A DNA stretch of 64,000 bases, taken from contig JAQWHI010000013.1 of assembly GCA_029249445.1 (NCBI GenBank), forward strand, positions 245,687-309,686, given 5' to 3'. The position numbers and the translations under genes were made by a program. The stretch's first letter is position 1, and each line of letters starts with the position of its first letter. This DNA is from Crocinitomicaceae bacterium. GTDB taxonomy: Bacteria > Bacteroidota > Bacteroidia > Flavobacteriales_D > Crocinitomicaceae. The notes below the pieces were generated by a model that saw nothing but the letters and a program-made list of their open reading frames with translations, had not been told where the DNA came from and searched no databases. This document shows, piece by piece, positions 35,168 through 44,045 of the stretch.

Positions 35168-36418
35168 TTATTTATTAGAGGTATTTTTATCTTTTTCCAT
35201 AATCCAGAGAGACATGTAATGAGAACTCATTACTGTTTGTTGCTGCATTAGTTCTGCAGTATAACTTTGTTTCCGGTGTACACTTAGTGATTCCATCAAT
35301 GAGTTGATTCGATCAGAAAAAGCAGGCAAATGCAAAGCAGCATTGAAGCGTTCATTCACAATTGTATAACTCTGTTTTTGTGCACCTAACCAGAGACTTG
35401 GAGAGGAGTATAGTTGTACAGCACAGCTTGCAATTTCTTCTGCATTATCTGCAATTCTTCCTCCCCAGTTGTGATCGATTTGCATATCCTCCGCACCGAT
35501 TGATGTTGTTACGTTTGGTGTTCCTGTACGCATCGCTTCTAGCAGTTTTCCTTTAATACCTGCACCAAACCGCAGAGGTGCAAGACTGACTCTTGCATTT
35601 AAATGAACTTGCACGGCATCTTTCGCACGTCCGTGTACAAGAAAACCTTCTTTTTCATTGTGTAGGTTTTTTACTTTTGGATTGGGGTATGCGCCATAAA
35701 CGTTGATTTTGGCATCAGGAAGTTGTTTTCGAATGTGTTTCCAAATTTTCTCTTTGATAAATAAAATACTATCCCAGTTGGGAGCATGTCTGAAATTACC
35801 AATGAATACAAAATCTTTTCGTTGCTCAAAAGTTGGGGTATTGTCAAGCGGCACAGGTGAGAACAACGGCAAATAATAGAGAAGGTGGGCAGGCACATTA
35901 AAAACCGATTTCAGCAATTCTATTTCAGTTTCTGAGACAAACAGTGAAATGTCCGATCGATAGATTGAAGAGATTTCACGAACAGCTCGTTCTGAATTCA
36001 AACTGCTTCTGTCTTGAAGATCGAGATCAATACCTTTTTTTATTGATTGTTGTCGCGCATTTCGAAGAAAATGTAGGTCCTCAGTATTTAGTATTCTTAG
36101 GGCTTTGGGGCAGTGTTGCATAACTCGCCATCCGAATTGTTCTTCGGCATTGAATCGATCAAAAATGACGGCTGTGGGCTGGTATTCGCTAAGAAACGCA
36201 TCGAAAGTGTTTGAGTTTATTGTAATCTTTTTTGATTGAATGCCCATTGCATTGAGGTCTTCAATGAAGTCGGAGGGGTGCGCACTACAACTGAATAGTA
36301 TTTCGGCGTTTTTGCTTTTGAAGAATTGAATGAGCTGCATCATCCTTGTTCCAGCCGCAGATGATGTTGGTTCGGGCCAAACGTTTGCAACAATCAAAAT
36401 ACGTTGATTAGTCATCAT
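35168..36418 (-). CDS. Glycosyltransferase, GT4-like (group 1)
   Basis: A 416-aa GT-B enzyme. The N-terminal Rossmann half starts RILIVANVWPEPTSSAAGTRMM. The C-terminal nucleotide-binding half has VFIGNFRHAPNWDS and the GT4 donor-site pattern GAGIKGKLLEAMRTGTPNVTT with its conserved Glu. The donor and acceptor sugars are unknown. It stands alone on the minus strand, and its neighbours do not form a complete polysaccharide cluster. Confidence 0.85.
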   Translation of the reverse strand: MMTNQRILIVANVWPEPTSSAAGTRMMQLIQFFKSKNAEILFSCSAHPSDFIEDLNAMGIQSKKITINSNTFDAFLSEYQPTAVIFDRFNAEEQFGWRVMQHCPKALRILNTEDLHFLRNARQQSIKKGIDLDLQDRSSLNSERAVREISSIYRSDISLFVSETEIELLKSVFNVPAHLLYYLPLFSPVPLDNTPTFEQRKDFVFIGNFRHAPNWDSILFIKEKIWKHIRKQLPDAKINVYGAYPNPKVKNLHNEKEGFLVHGRAKDAVQVHLNARVSLAPLRFGAGIKGKLLEAMRTGTPNVTTSIGAEDMQIDHNWGGRIADNAEEIASCAVQLYSSPSLWLGAQKQSYTIVNERFNAALHLPAFSDRINSLMESLSVHRKQSYTAELMQQQTVMSSHYMSLWIMEKDKNTSNK

Positions 36419-36496
36419 AGAATGTGGCGTATTTTAATTTGATCGTAAATCAATAGTTTCTTCATAATTTTTATTTAAATACAAAACAGGTTGGAC

Positions 36497-37507
36497 TTAT
36501 TCGCAAATTCGTCCTTTGTGTTTTCCTTTTTCGTAGTGAAGGTCTAATGCTTTGAGTTCTTCCATCATAGCCATTGATGGGGGTGTATTCTGCAGTATTG
36601 ATAAATCTGGTTGTCCTGCATCGATCCAAGCTGTATACCAAAATGAGGCGATAGCTTGAATAGAAGCTCTTAGCCTTCTTTCTACCATTCCATTCATGCG
36701 TGAATGATATGCTTCAGAAAATTCATAAGAATAGACTCGAACTGTCTTATTTCCTCTTTCTTCGAAGCTATATTTAGTATCAATCTTCATATCATCAGTA
36801 ACTTGTTGTTCAATTCGCAATACAGAATCAACAGCTTGATGTGATGCTTTAATTGTTTCCCAAATGAATTTTTCAATCGAATTAATGTATTGTGCTTTGC
36901 CTACAAAGTAGTCATAATTGTTGCTGTTGATTTCTACAAGTCGACTTTCCCATAGGCCATGAATTCCTTTTTGATTAGTAAGTTGACCGTTGTAGTTCTC
37001 AGTTGTATGTAACGGGACATGTGCATCGCCAATATAGTGTCCAATATCCGCAGAATATTTTAAAATTAAATCTACATTCTTCTTTTCGAAAGCACTTTGG
37101 AGTTTGAATTTCATACTTTTTAGGTGCCAAGGAATGATTCCGTAGGCTTGTAAAGTGTCCTCAGTGAATTTCGCAACGGCTTCCTCCCATTTTCTTGGCA
37201 TTTTTTCAAATGGATCTTCACGGCCAGTCACGTAGTGATCGATATCAATGTAGTGGCGTTGTGCTTCTCCTTCCATTGCATACCTTCGTTTGTCAGGATC
37301 AACAGCATGTTCGGTGAGGTATTCCATATGTTCTTTGTAAAATCCAAACATCTCTGGTGGCAGTGTGAATATGGCCAGACGATTGATACGCTTGTGCGCA
37401 TAAAAGCCCCAATTTGTGGTGTTCGATTTATTTTGTTTCTCCCTACCATTTAGCATTAAAGGCAAGAGGAGCAGGAATATAAATTTATGCTTTAATAATT
37501 TTACCAT
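36497..37507 (-). CDS. S1/P1 nuclease / zinc-dependent phospholipase C-like protein
   Basis: A 336-aa secreted protein with an N-terminal signal sequence (KHKFIFLLLLPLMLNG). The family's zinc ligands appear as a Trp-Gly start (WGFYAHKRINR), the aspartate-histidine motifs HYIDIDHY near residue 87 and DIGHYIGDAHVPLHTTENYNG near 160, and HGLWESRLVE. It is an all-helical trinuclear zinc hydrolase of nucleic acids or phospholipids, and the substrate cannot be chosen. It overlaps the comB 3' end by 23 bp. Growth on external phosphate is one possible role. Confidence 0.82.
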   Translation of the reverse strand: MVKLLKHKFIFLLLLPLMLNGREKQNKSNTTNWGFYAHKRINRLAIFTLPPEMFGFYKEHMEYLTEHAVDPDKRRYAMEGEAQRHYIDIDHYVTGREDPFEKMPRKWEEAVAKFTEDTLQAYGIIPWHLKSMKFKLQSAFEKKNVDLILKYSADIGHYIGDAHVPLHTTENYNGQLTNQKGIHGLWESRLVEINSNNYDYFVGKAQYINSIEKFIWETIKASHQAVDSVLRIEQQVTDDMKIDTKYSFEERGNKTVRVYSYEFSEAYHSRMNGMVERRLRASIQAIASFWYTAWIDAGQPDLSILQNTPPSMAMMEELKALDLHYEKGKHKGRICE

Positions 37508-38204
37508 CTTTCAATACAGGAATAACATCGGTTTGATTTGGTGTTAAGCAGTATTTAATGTCGTCATTTAAATTTAGATTTTTTAAACGACGTCTGTGGG
37601 AACTTGATTTTAAGTAGCCTAATGGATTTTCCCATGCAGACATGTACAAATATTTTGCTGCAATTGATGCATCCTCATCAGCCGTGAACTTCCCTGTTTT
37701 TAGCAGATAGTCTGAGATTGCTCCAGCACATATAGTGTCTTCAAGGTTGAATTTGTCCTGCCATCCTGAGCATAGGCAGAGCGTATTTTTATTTTGTTCT
37801 TCCAGCCATTTACACAATGCATCAAGATTTAGAAGCGATCCAACTACGACAGTCGGAGCATCACTTGCCATTGCCAAAGCTCTGGTGCCATTTGTTGTAG
37901 AGAGTACAACTTCTTGGTCTTTTAATTCTTTTTTCATGTATGAGTAAGGGGAGTTTCCAAAATCAAATCCTTCAACAATTTGTCCCTTACGCTCTGCGCC
38001 AACAAGATACCCTTTGTTTTGATATTCTCTGGCTTCGTCTATCGATGCGACTGGAATTATGGATTTGACACCATTGTCAAAAGCGGCACAGATGGCAGAT
38101 GTTGCCCGAAGTACGTCAATAACAACAACAATATCATATTCTCCTTTGAAATACTCGTACTCCCCAGGAGTAAAACAAACTTCTATGTGTTTTCGGTGGT
38201 CCAT
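37485..38204 (-). CDS. comB: 2-phosphosulfolactate phosphatase
   Basis: A 239-aa Mg-dependent phosphatase, giving (2R)-3-sulfolactate from phosphosulfolactate. Family marks are HIEVCFTPGEYEYF at the start, VVVIDVLRATSAICAAFDNGV, the LVGAERKG and GNSPYSY block, LSTTNGTRALA, and LCSGWQDKFNLEDTICAGAI. I start at the ATG at 38204, where homology begins. The frame is open further up (ATG at 38288), but those residues do not look like ComB. A TAAATTCG box 5 nt before 38204 supports this choice. It is the partner of comA at 29175. Confidence 0.9.
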   Translation of the reverse strand: MDHRKHIEVCFTPGEYEYFKGEYDIVVVIDVLRATSAICAAFDNGVKSIIPVASIDEAREYQNKGYLVGAERKGQIVEGFDFGNSPYSYMKKELKDQEVVLSTTNGTRALAMASDAPTVVVGSLLNLDALCKWLEEQNKNTLCLCSGWQDKFNLEDTICAGAISDYLLKTGKFTADEDASIAAKYLYMSAWENPLGYLKSSSHRRRLKNLNLNDDIKYCLTPNQTDVIPVLKDGKIIKA

Positions 38205-38209
38205 AACTG

Positions 38210-38217
38210 CGAATTTA
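38210..38217 (-). promoter_or_regulatory. Imperfect -7 box 5 nt before the comB start
   Basis: The minus strand reads TAAATTCG, one mismatch from TAnnTTTG, then 5 nt, then the ATG at 38204. The spacing resembles the other near-leaderless starts in this window. Confidence 0.35.
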
Positions 38218-38323
38218 AGAAAATCGTCTTCGATACGAATGCCGATTGCAATAAGAAATTCACAATTTGCATAGTAATCCTTTTTCATGGGGTTATATCC
38301 CCATGTTAGTATAAAATTGATAA

Positions 38324-38617
38324 TTAATTTTCTTTCTTGAGCAGTTTTGAATCTACAACAAATGTGGCAAATGGTACAAGAGATGCCACCAAGCAAAGGA
38401 ATGTTATTCTAGTTGTCCATTTTTTTTGGAATGCAATTCGAACAACCCAAATACAATAGGCAATAAATAAAAATCCGTGAATCATCCCAATAATTTTGTT
38501 TGGTGTGCCTATTTCACATTTATATTTTAGAGGCATTGTAAAAGCAAATAAAAGATACGAAATACCCTCAATTATTGCTAGGATCCGCAGTTGGCCAAGG
38601 ACAGTTTTAAGGTTCAT
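38324..38617 (-). CDS. DUF3817 small membrane protein
   Basis: A 97-aa protein with three membrane helices. The family marks are the EGISYLLFAFTMPLKY stretch (residues about 16-31) and the KIIGMIHGFLFIAYCIW stretch (about 41-58), with a K-E-N C-terminal end. The function of DUF3817 is unknown. It overlaps the end of uvrB by 4 bp and is likely translated from the uvrB message. Confidence 0.83.
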   Translation of the reverse strand: MNLKTVLGQLRILAIIEGISYLLFAFTMPLKYKCEIGTPNKIIGMIHGFLFIAYCIWVVRIAFQKKWTTRITFLCLVASLVPFATFVVDSKLLKKEN

Positions 38618-40635
38618 TGTTCAATGGATTTAATTTGTTTTTGAAGCGCAAATAATTCATCACGTAATCGAGCAGCCTCCATGAAGTCCAATTCTTTGGC
38701 CGCAGCTTCCATTTGCTTTTTTGTATGTTTTATCGATTTTTCGAGTTGCTCTTTTGTCATATTTTGTACCACTGGATCATCTATTGTAACTGTTGTTATT
38801 TCAAGATTATGCTCTCTTGATCCATCACCATCAGCTACTTTTGTTGATTCTAAAATTTTCACTTTCGATTTATTCAGTGGGGTAGGAATCATGTCGTTCT
38901 CGTTGTTGTACTTTTCCTGTCTTTTTCGTCGGCGAGCTGTCTCATCAATCGTCCGTTGCATTGAGTCTGTCATTCGATCGGCATACATGATAACTGTACC
39001 ATTTACATTTCGAGCGGCGCGTCCCACGGTTTGTACAAGCGATCGTTCATTTCTTAAGAAACCCTCTTTGTCAGCATCCAGTATAGTTACCAATGAAACT
39101 TCGGGCAAATCGAGCCCCTCGCGAAGTAAGTTGACTCCAATAAGGACATGAAAATCGCCCAGTCGGAGTTGGCGGAGAATTTCCACTCGTTCGATAGTAT
39201 CAATGTCGGAGTGAATATAACGGCAGAGAATTCCTAGTTTATCAAGGTACTTCTGGAGTTCTTCAGCCATTCTTTTTGTCAAAGTGGTGACCAGTGTTCG
39301 TTCATCTTTGTTGATACGAATTTGAATTTCTTCGATCAGGTCATCAATTTGATTTGCACTTGGCCTCACTTCAATTATTGGATCTAAAAGACCTGTTGGA
39401 CGAATGACTTGCTCAACGACAACTCCTTCTGATTTTTCCATCTCGTAATCTGCGGGAGTAGCAGAAACATAAATTGTTTGATCCAGCAAGCCTTCAAATT
39501 CTTCAAATCGCAGTGGCCTATTGTCCACTGCAGATGGTAGGCGAAATCCATAGTCTACGAGGTTGGTTTTTCTAGCACGATCTCCACCATACATCGCCCG
39601 AATTTGAGGAATGGTCACATGACTTTCATCGATAACCATCAAGAAGTCATCAGGGAAATAATCGATCAAACAGAACGGTCGTTGCCCCGGCTTTCGTCGG
39701 TCAAAATAACGCGAGTAGTTCTCAATACCTGAACAATATCCGAGTTCACGAATCATTTCTAAATCATAACTGACACGCTCCTCCAACCGCTTGCTTTCTT
39801 CCATCTTACCTTCTTTTCGAAAACGTTCTACGGCGAGAACCATGTCCTCTCCAATTTCCTCGATGGCTGTTTTCGTTGTTTCTGGACTTGTAACGAAGAT
39901 ATTTGCAGGATAGACGCTTATGGCTTCATGGGATTCAATAAAATCGTTACTTACGGGGTCAATCGAACTTATAGATTCGATTTCATCTCCCCAAAACTCG
40001 AAGCGTATGGCGTAGTCGGCGTAGGCAAGGTAGACATCAATCGTATCACCTTTAACGCGAAAAGTTCCACGCTCAAATTCTTGATTTGCTCTCGAATAAA
40101 GGTTTTCAACTAGTTTGTAAAGAAACTTATTTCTCGAAATGATTGTTCCTTTTTTGATGTGAATGATACTATTTGCGAATTCTTGTGGATTTCCAATTCC
40201 ATATATGCAGGATACGGAAGCGATTACAATTACATCTTTACGACCTGAGAGCAGAGCCGATGTTGCAGATAACCGTAGTTTTTCGATTTCGTCATTGATT
40301 GCTAGATCTTTTTCAATATAAGTGCCTGTTACAGGCATAAATGCTTCTGGCTGGTAGTAATCGTAATAAGATACGAAATACTCAACTGAATTATGTGGAA
40401 AGAACTGCTTGAATTCTCCATAAAGCTGTGCTGCTAGTGTTTTGTTGTGCGAAAGGATTAGTGTTGGTCGGTCAATTTCTTGAATAACATTCGCAATGGT
40501 AAACGTTTTCCCACTCCCAGTAACTCCAAGCAAGGTTTGGTTGGGAATGTTATCGTTAATTCCAGCAACCAATTCTTTTATTGCTTGAGGTTGATCCCCA
40601 GTTGGGTCAAATTCGGAAACAAGTTGGAATTCCAT
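38614..40635 (-). CDS. uvrB: Excinuclease ABC subunit B
   Basis: A 673-aa nucleotide excision repair helicase of normal length. Walker A is GVTGSGKTFTIANV (residues 39-52), and the DNA-inserting beta hairpin is YYDYYQPEAFMP near 94-105. The DExx motif is VIDESH, motif V/VI is GVNLLREGLDLPEV with QTVGRAARN, and the C-terminal UVR domain binds UvrC (about residues 630-665). It works with UvrA and UvrC, which are not in this window. Confidence 0.98.
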   Translation of the reverse strand: MEFQLVSEFDPTGDQPQAIKELVAGINDNIPNQTLLGVTGSGKTFTIANVIQEIDRPTLILSHNKTLAAQLYGEFKQFFPHNSVEYFVSYYDYYQPEAFMPVTGTYIEKDLAINDEIEKLRLSATSALLSGRKDVIVIASVSCIYGIGNPQEFANSIIHIKKGTIISRNKFLYKLVENLYSRANQEFERGTFRVKGDTIDVYLAYADYAIRFEFWGDEIESISSIDPVSNDFIESHEAISVYPANIFVTSPETTKTAIEEIGEDMVLAVERFRKEGKMEESKRLEERVSYDLEMIRELGYCSGIENYSRYFDRRKPGQRPFCLIDYFPDDFLMVIDESHVTIPQIRAMYGGDRARKTNLVDYGFRLPSAVDNRPLRFEEFEGLLDQTIYVSATPADYEMEKSEGVVVEQVIRPTGLLDPIIEVRPSANQIDDLIEEIQIRINKDERTLVTTLTKRMAEELQKYLDKLGILCRYIHSDIDTIERVEILRQLRLGDFHVLIGVNLLREGLDLPEVSLVTILDADKEGFLRNERSLVQTVGRAARNVNGTVIMYADRMTDSMQRTIDETARRRKRQEKYNNENDMIPTPLNKSKVKILESTKVADGDGSREHNLEITTVTIDDPVVQNMTKEQLEKSIKHTKKQMEAAAKELDFMEAARLRDELFALQKQIKSIEQ

Positions 40636-40651
40636 TTCAATTGATTTCCAG

Positions 40652-40659
40652 CAAATTTA
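40652..40659 (-). promoter_or_regulatory. -7 box for uvrB
   Basis: The minus strand reads TAAATTTG, a perfect TAnnTTTG, 16 nt before the ATG at 40635. The -33 position, exactly 19 nt upstream, reads TCGG, so is at best partial. No LexA-type operator was recognised. Confidence 0.5.
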
Positions 40660-40750
40660 AGAGTTAAGAATAGATAATCCGAATGAAAAGAGAGGCAATC
40701 CAAATTGATATTCTATCTTTGACTGGTTCCAGTTTTATCAAAATTGCTCG

Positions 40751-41719
40751 ATGGATATTTTATTTCTAATTATTGGACTTATAGTGCTTGTTTTTGGGGG
40801 GGAATTCCTTGTCAAAGGGGCTGTCGGATTTTCTTCTGCAATGAAAATTTCACCGCTAATTATCGGAATGACCGTTGTTGCATTTGGAACTTCTGCACCT
40901 GAATTAATTGTAAGTCTGACCAGTTCTCTGGATGGAACACCAGATATTGCCGTTGGAAATGTTGTTGGCTCAAATATTGCAAATATTGCCCTTGTCCTCG
41001 GTATTACGGTTTTAATTTTTCCAATTGTTGCAGATCGGCAAACCAAGCGTTTGGACCTCCCAATGATGTTATTTGCGACGTTTCTCTTTTTCTTTTTTGC
41101 GAAAGATGGATTGTTAACGTTGATTGAGGGAGTAGTGCTTCTTTTGACCATCATTACTTTTACAATTTTTCTAATTCGGAAGGGAAGAAAGCAGTCGATA
41201 GCGTCTGGAAATGATATAGATTGGACGGAGGAAAGGAATGTGTCAAATTACTGGAGAGCATTGTTTTTTCTGCATTTGGGATTTGTAGGGCTCTACTTTG
41301 GAGCGGATTGGTTTATCGATGGAGCGGTTGGTGTTGCTGACATCCTTCTGCCCAATAACGAACACAAAGAGGCGATCATTGGTGTTACTGTTGTTGCTTT
41401 TGGAACTTCTGCACCTGAGCTTGTAGCATCGTGCGTCGCAGCCTACAGGAAGCAAACAGATATTTCCATTGGCAATTTAATTGGGTCCAATATTTTTAAC
41501 ATTCTTGTTGTGCTTGGCGTTACTTCAACTGTAACGCCTATTCCCGTTTCTCAGGAGCTCCTAGAATTTGATATTCTTTGGATGATTGGAGTTGCTCTTC
41601 TTCTGGTTCTTCTGGTGGCCATCGGGAGTCGAATTGGTCGATTGAAGGGTGCCATTTTCTTGTCAACATATATTGGATATATTGTAATTATTGTCCTTAA
41701 GGTGCAAGGTAAGATCTGA
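40751..41719 (+). CDS. Calcium/sodium antiporter of the CaCA family (YrbG-like)
   Basis: A 322-aa inner-membrane protein made of two inverted halves of five helices. Each half has the alpha repeat: GMTVVAFGTSAPELIVSL near residue 40 and GVTVVAFGTSAPELVASC near 213, followed by the paired VGNVVGSNIANIALVLG and IGNLIGSNIFNILVVLG. These acidic repeats bind the exchanged cations. Direction and ion (Ca2+/Na+ or Ca2+/H+) cannot be decided. It is divergent from uvrB. Confidence 0.93.
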   Translation: MDILFLIIGLIVLVFGGEFLVKGAVGFSSAMKISPLIIGMTVVAFGTSAPELIVSLTSSLDGTPDIAVGNVVGSNIANIALVLGITVLIFPIVADRQTKRLDLPMMLFATFLFFFFAKDGLLTLIEGVVLLLTIITFTIFLIRKGRKQSIASGNDIDWTEERNVSNYWRALFFLHLGFVGLYFGADWFIDGAVGVADILLPNNEHKEAIIGVTVVAFGTSAPELVASCVAAYRKQTDISIGNLIGSNIFNILVVLGVTSTVTPIPVSQELLEFDILWMIGVALLLVLLVAIGSRIGRLKGAIFLSTYIGYIVIIVLKVQGKI

Positions 41720-41900
41720 TTTCGATGCCTATTTTTTCGGGCTGTATCCCGGTATCATCTTAGTTGAATAATGGCATTTAATTTTCGTAAAATGTGTAGA
41801 ACTTGGAAAAATTACAATCTCTTTTAAAAACAACAGAACAGGACCGCTTTAAATCGAATAAAGTATCTAACTTTACGACCGCTAACAGACTATAACAGAC

Positions 41901-43262
41901 ATGAAATATTACGATAATATTCTAGAGACAATCGGCGATACACCATTGGTTAAATTAAACCGTACAATTGGTGATATCAAAGCAACAGTTTTGGCGAAAG
42001 TGGAGACAACGAATCCCGGGAATTCCGTAAAAGACCGAATGGCACTTCAGATGATTGAAGACGCCGAGGCGGACGGGCGGCTCAAGCCAGGAGGGACAAT
42101 TATAGAAGGAACTTCAGGCAATACTGGGATGGGCTTGGCTCTTGTGGCAATAATAAAAGGATACAAACTTATTTGTGTTCTTAGTGACAAGCAGAGTAAG
42201 GAGAAAATGGATATTCTTCGCGCGGTTGGAGCTGAGGTGCATGTTTGCCCTACAAATGTTGCTCCAGACGATCCGAGATCATATTATTCGGTTTCAAAAA
42301 GTTTGGCAGATGAAACACCAAATTCATGGTATGTAAATCAATACGACAATCCTTCAAATGCGAAAGCACATTATTTAACCACTGGACCTGAGGTGTGGGA
42401 GCAAACAAAAGGTAAGATCACTCATTTCGTCGTGGGTGTTGGAACTGGGGGAACAATTTCTGGTGTTGGAAAGTTTCTAAAAGAGAAAAATCCAAATATA
42501 AAAATTTGGGGAATTGATACGTATGGATCAGTTTTTAAAAAATACCATGAGACGGGTATTTTTGACGAAAATGAAATTTATCCATACATCACTGAAGGAA
42601 TTGGCGAGGATATTTTGCCGAAAAATGTTGATTTTGATATCATTGATAAGTTTGAGAAAGTAACCGATAGAGATGCAGCTGTATGGCAGCGTAAACTTGC
42701 AAAGGAAGAAGGTATTTTTGTTGGTAACTCCGCCGGATCCGCAATTAAAGGGTTGTTACAACTAAAGGATGAACTGAATGATGATGACGTTGTTGTCGTT
42801 TTATTCCACGATCATGGAAGTCGGTATGTTGGAAAAATGTTCAATGATGATTGGATGCGGGAAAGAGGATTTTTAGATGAAGAAATAATGACCGCTGGAG
42901 ATTTGGTTGCGAGACATGGAGATTCTCCACTCGTTTCTTGCTATGCTGAAGAGTTGGTTTCTCATGCAATTGATAAAATGCGGAAGTATCATATTTCTCA
43001 GATACCCGTTATGAAAGACGGCAAACTTGTCGGATCATTGGATGATGCCAACGTGTATCAATTGCTTTGCGACTCACCTGAATTAAGAGACACACCAATT
43101 GCATCAATTATGCAGCAACCCTTTCCGTTAGTAGCAGAGGACACAACGATTGATGCATTGTCAAAATTAATTTCTAAAGATGTTTCATCTGTGCTTGTTG
43201 AGCTGAAAAATGGAAAGCAGCACATTATTACTCGTCATGATCTAATTGCTGCCATCGCATAA
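41901..43262 (+). CDS. Cystathionine beta-synthase (PLP domain plus CBS domain pair)
   Basis: A 453-aa fold-type II PLP enzyme. The N-terminal core has the Schiff-base lysine in NPGNSVKDRMA near residue 43, substrate loop GTSGNTGMG, phosphate loop GVGTGGTISG, and EGIGEDILPKNVDF, which is the cystathionine synthase rather than cysteine synthase form. Two C-terminal CBS motifs (about 335-453) may regulate it by nucleotide or SAM binding. The N-terminal heme-binding segment of animal enzymes is absent, as expected in bacteria. It condenses homocysteine and serine, and can make H2S. The next gene starts directly after its stop. Confidence 0.88.
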   Translation: MKYYDNILETIGDTPLVKLNRTIGDIKATVLAKVETTNPGNSVKDRMALQMIEDAEADGRLKPGGTIIEGTSGNTGMGLALVAIIKGYKLICVLSDKQSKEKMDILRAVGAEVHVCPTNVAPDDPRSYYSVSKSLADETPNSWYVNQYDNPSNAKAHYLTTGPEVWEQTKGKITHFVVGVGTGGTISGVGKFLKEKNPNIKIWGIDTYGSVFKKYHETGIFDENEIYPYITEGIGEDILPKNVDFDIIDKFEKVTDRDAAVWQRKLAKEEGIFVGNSAGSAIKGLLQLKDELNDDDVVVVLFHDHGSRYVGKMFNDDWMRERGFLDEEIMTAGDLVARHGDSPLVSCYAEELVSHAIDKMRKYHISQIPVMKDGKLVGSLDDANVYQLLCDSPELRDTPIASIMQQPFPLVAEDTTIDALSKLISKDVSSVLVELKNGKQHIITRHDLIAAIA

Positions 43263-44045
43263 ATGGAGCTATTTATAGATCAATTGCAAAGTGAAATCCG
43301 TTTGGATCGTGTTCCGCGCCGGATTGTTTCTTTGGTTCCATCGCAGACAGAGTTACTTTATGATCTTGGACTTGAAGATGAAGTTGTTGGAATCACGAAA
43401 TTTTGTATTCATCCCAATAAATGGTTCTCCTCGAAAGATAGGATCGGTGGCACCAAATCAATTAATATTGATCAGGTCAAGTCCTTAGCTCCGGATTTAA
43501 TCATAGGAAATAAAGAGGAAAATACAATTGAAGATATTGAGCGACTTCGAGAAATTGCTCCTGTTTGGATGAGTGATATTTACAGCTTAAAGGATGCTTT
43601 AAATATGATCAAAGAGCTTTCGATTATAACGGGTAGAGCGGTTTGTGGAAATCAAATAATGGATAAGATAGATCGAGGATTTTCATTGCTTTCGAAATAC
43701 CGAGAACAAACAGAACGGAAGACTGTTTTGTATTACATTTGGAAGGACCCGTATATGGTTTCAGGACGCAGCACCTTTGTGGATGCAATGCTGAACGAAT
43801 GTGGTTTTCAGAATGCAACAAACCTCGATCGCTATCCAGAGATTGGTCGCCTTGAGAACAATCCAGATTTTATTTTTCTAAGTTCTGAACCTTTCCCGTT
43901 TAAAGCAAGTCATATTGCTGATTTTCAATTGCGTTTTCCATCCTCAAAAGTGGTTTTAGTAGACGGAGAGATGTTTTCTTGGTACGGCTCAAGATTGCAA
44001 TTTGCTCCCGACTATTTTCTTCAGTTATTGAATCAGATTGCTTGA
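43263..44045 (+). CDS. BtuF-like periplasmic-binding-type protein without signal peptide
   Basis: A 260-aa protein of the helical-backbone metal-receptor (cobalamin/siderophore binding) family. It shows RIVSLVPSQTELLYDLGLEDEVVGIT near the start, LAPDLIIGNKEEN, and the middle helix GYP-like stretch. No signal peptide or lipobox is present, although the normal family members are exported. No BtuC or BtuD partner lies next to it. It starts with zero spacing after cystathionine beta-synthase. A cytoplasmic metal- or corrinoid-binding role is possible. Its 3' end overlaps the convergent 446-aa gene by 13 bp. Confidence 0.75.
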   Translation: MELFIDQLQSEIRLDRVPRRIVSLVPSQTELLYDLGLEDEVVGITKFCIHPNKWFSSKDRIGGTKSINIDQVKSLAPDLIIGNKEENTIEDIERLREIAPVWMSDIYSLKDALNMIKELSIITGRAVCGNQIMDKIDRGFSLLSKYREQTERKTVLYYIWKDPYMVSGRSTFVDAMLNECGFQNATNLDRYPEIGRLENNPDFIFLSSEPFPFKASHIADFQLRFPSSKVVLVDGEMFSWYGSRLQFAPDYFLQLLNQIA

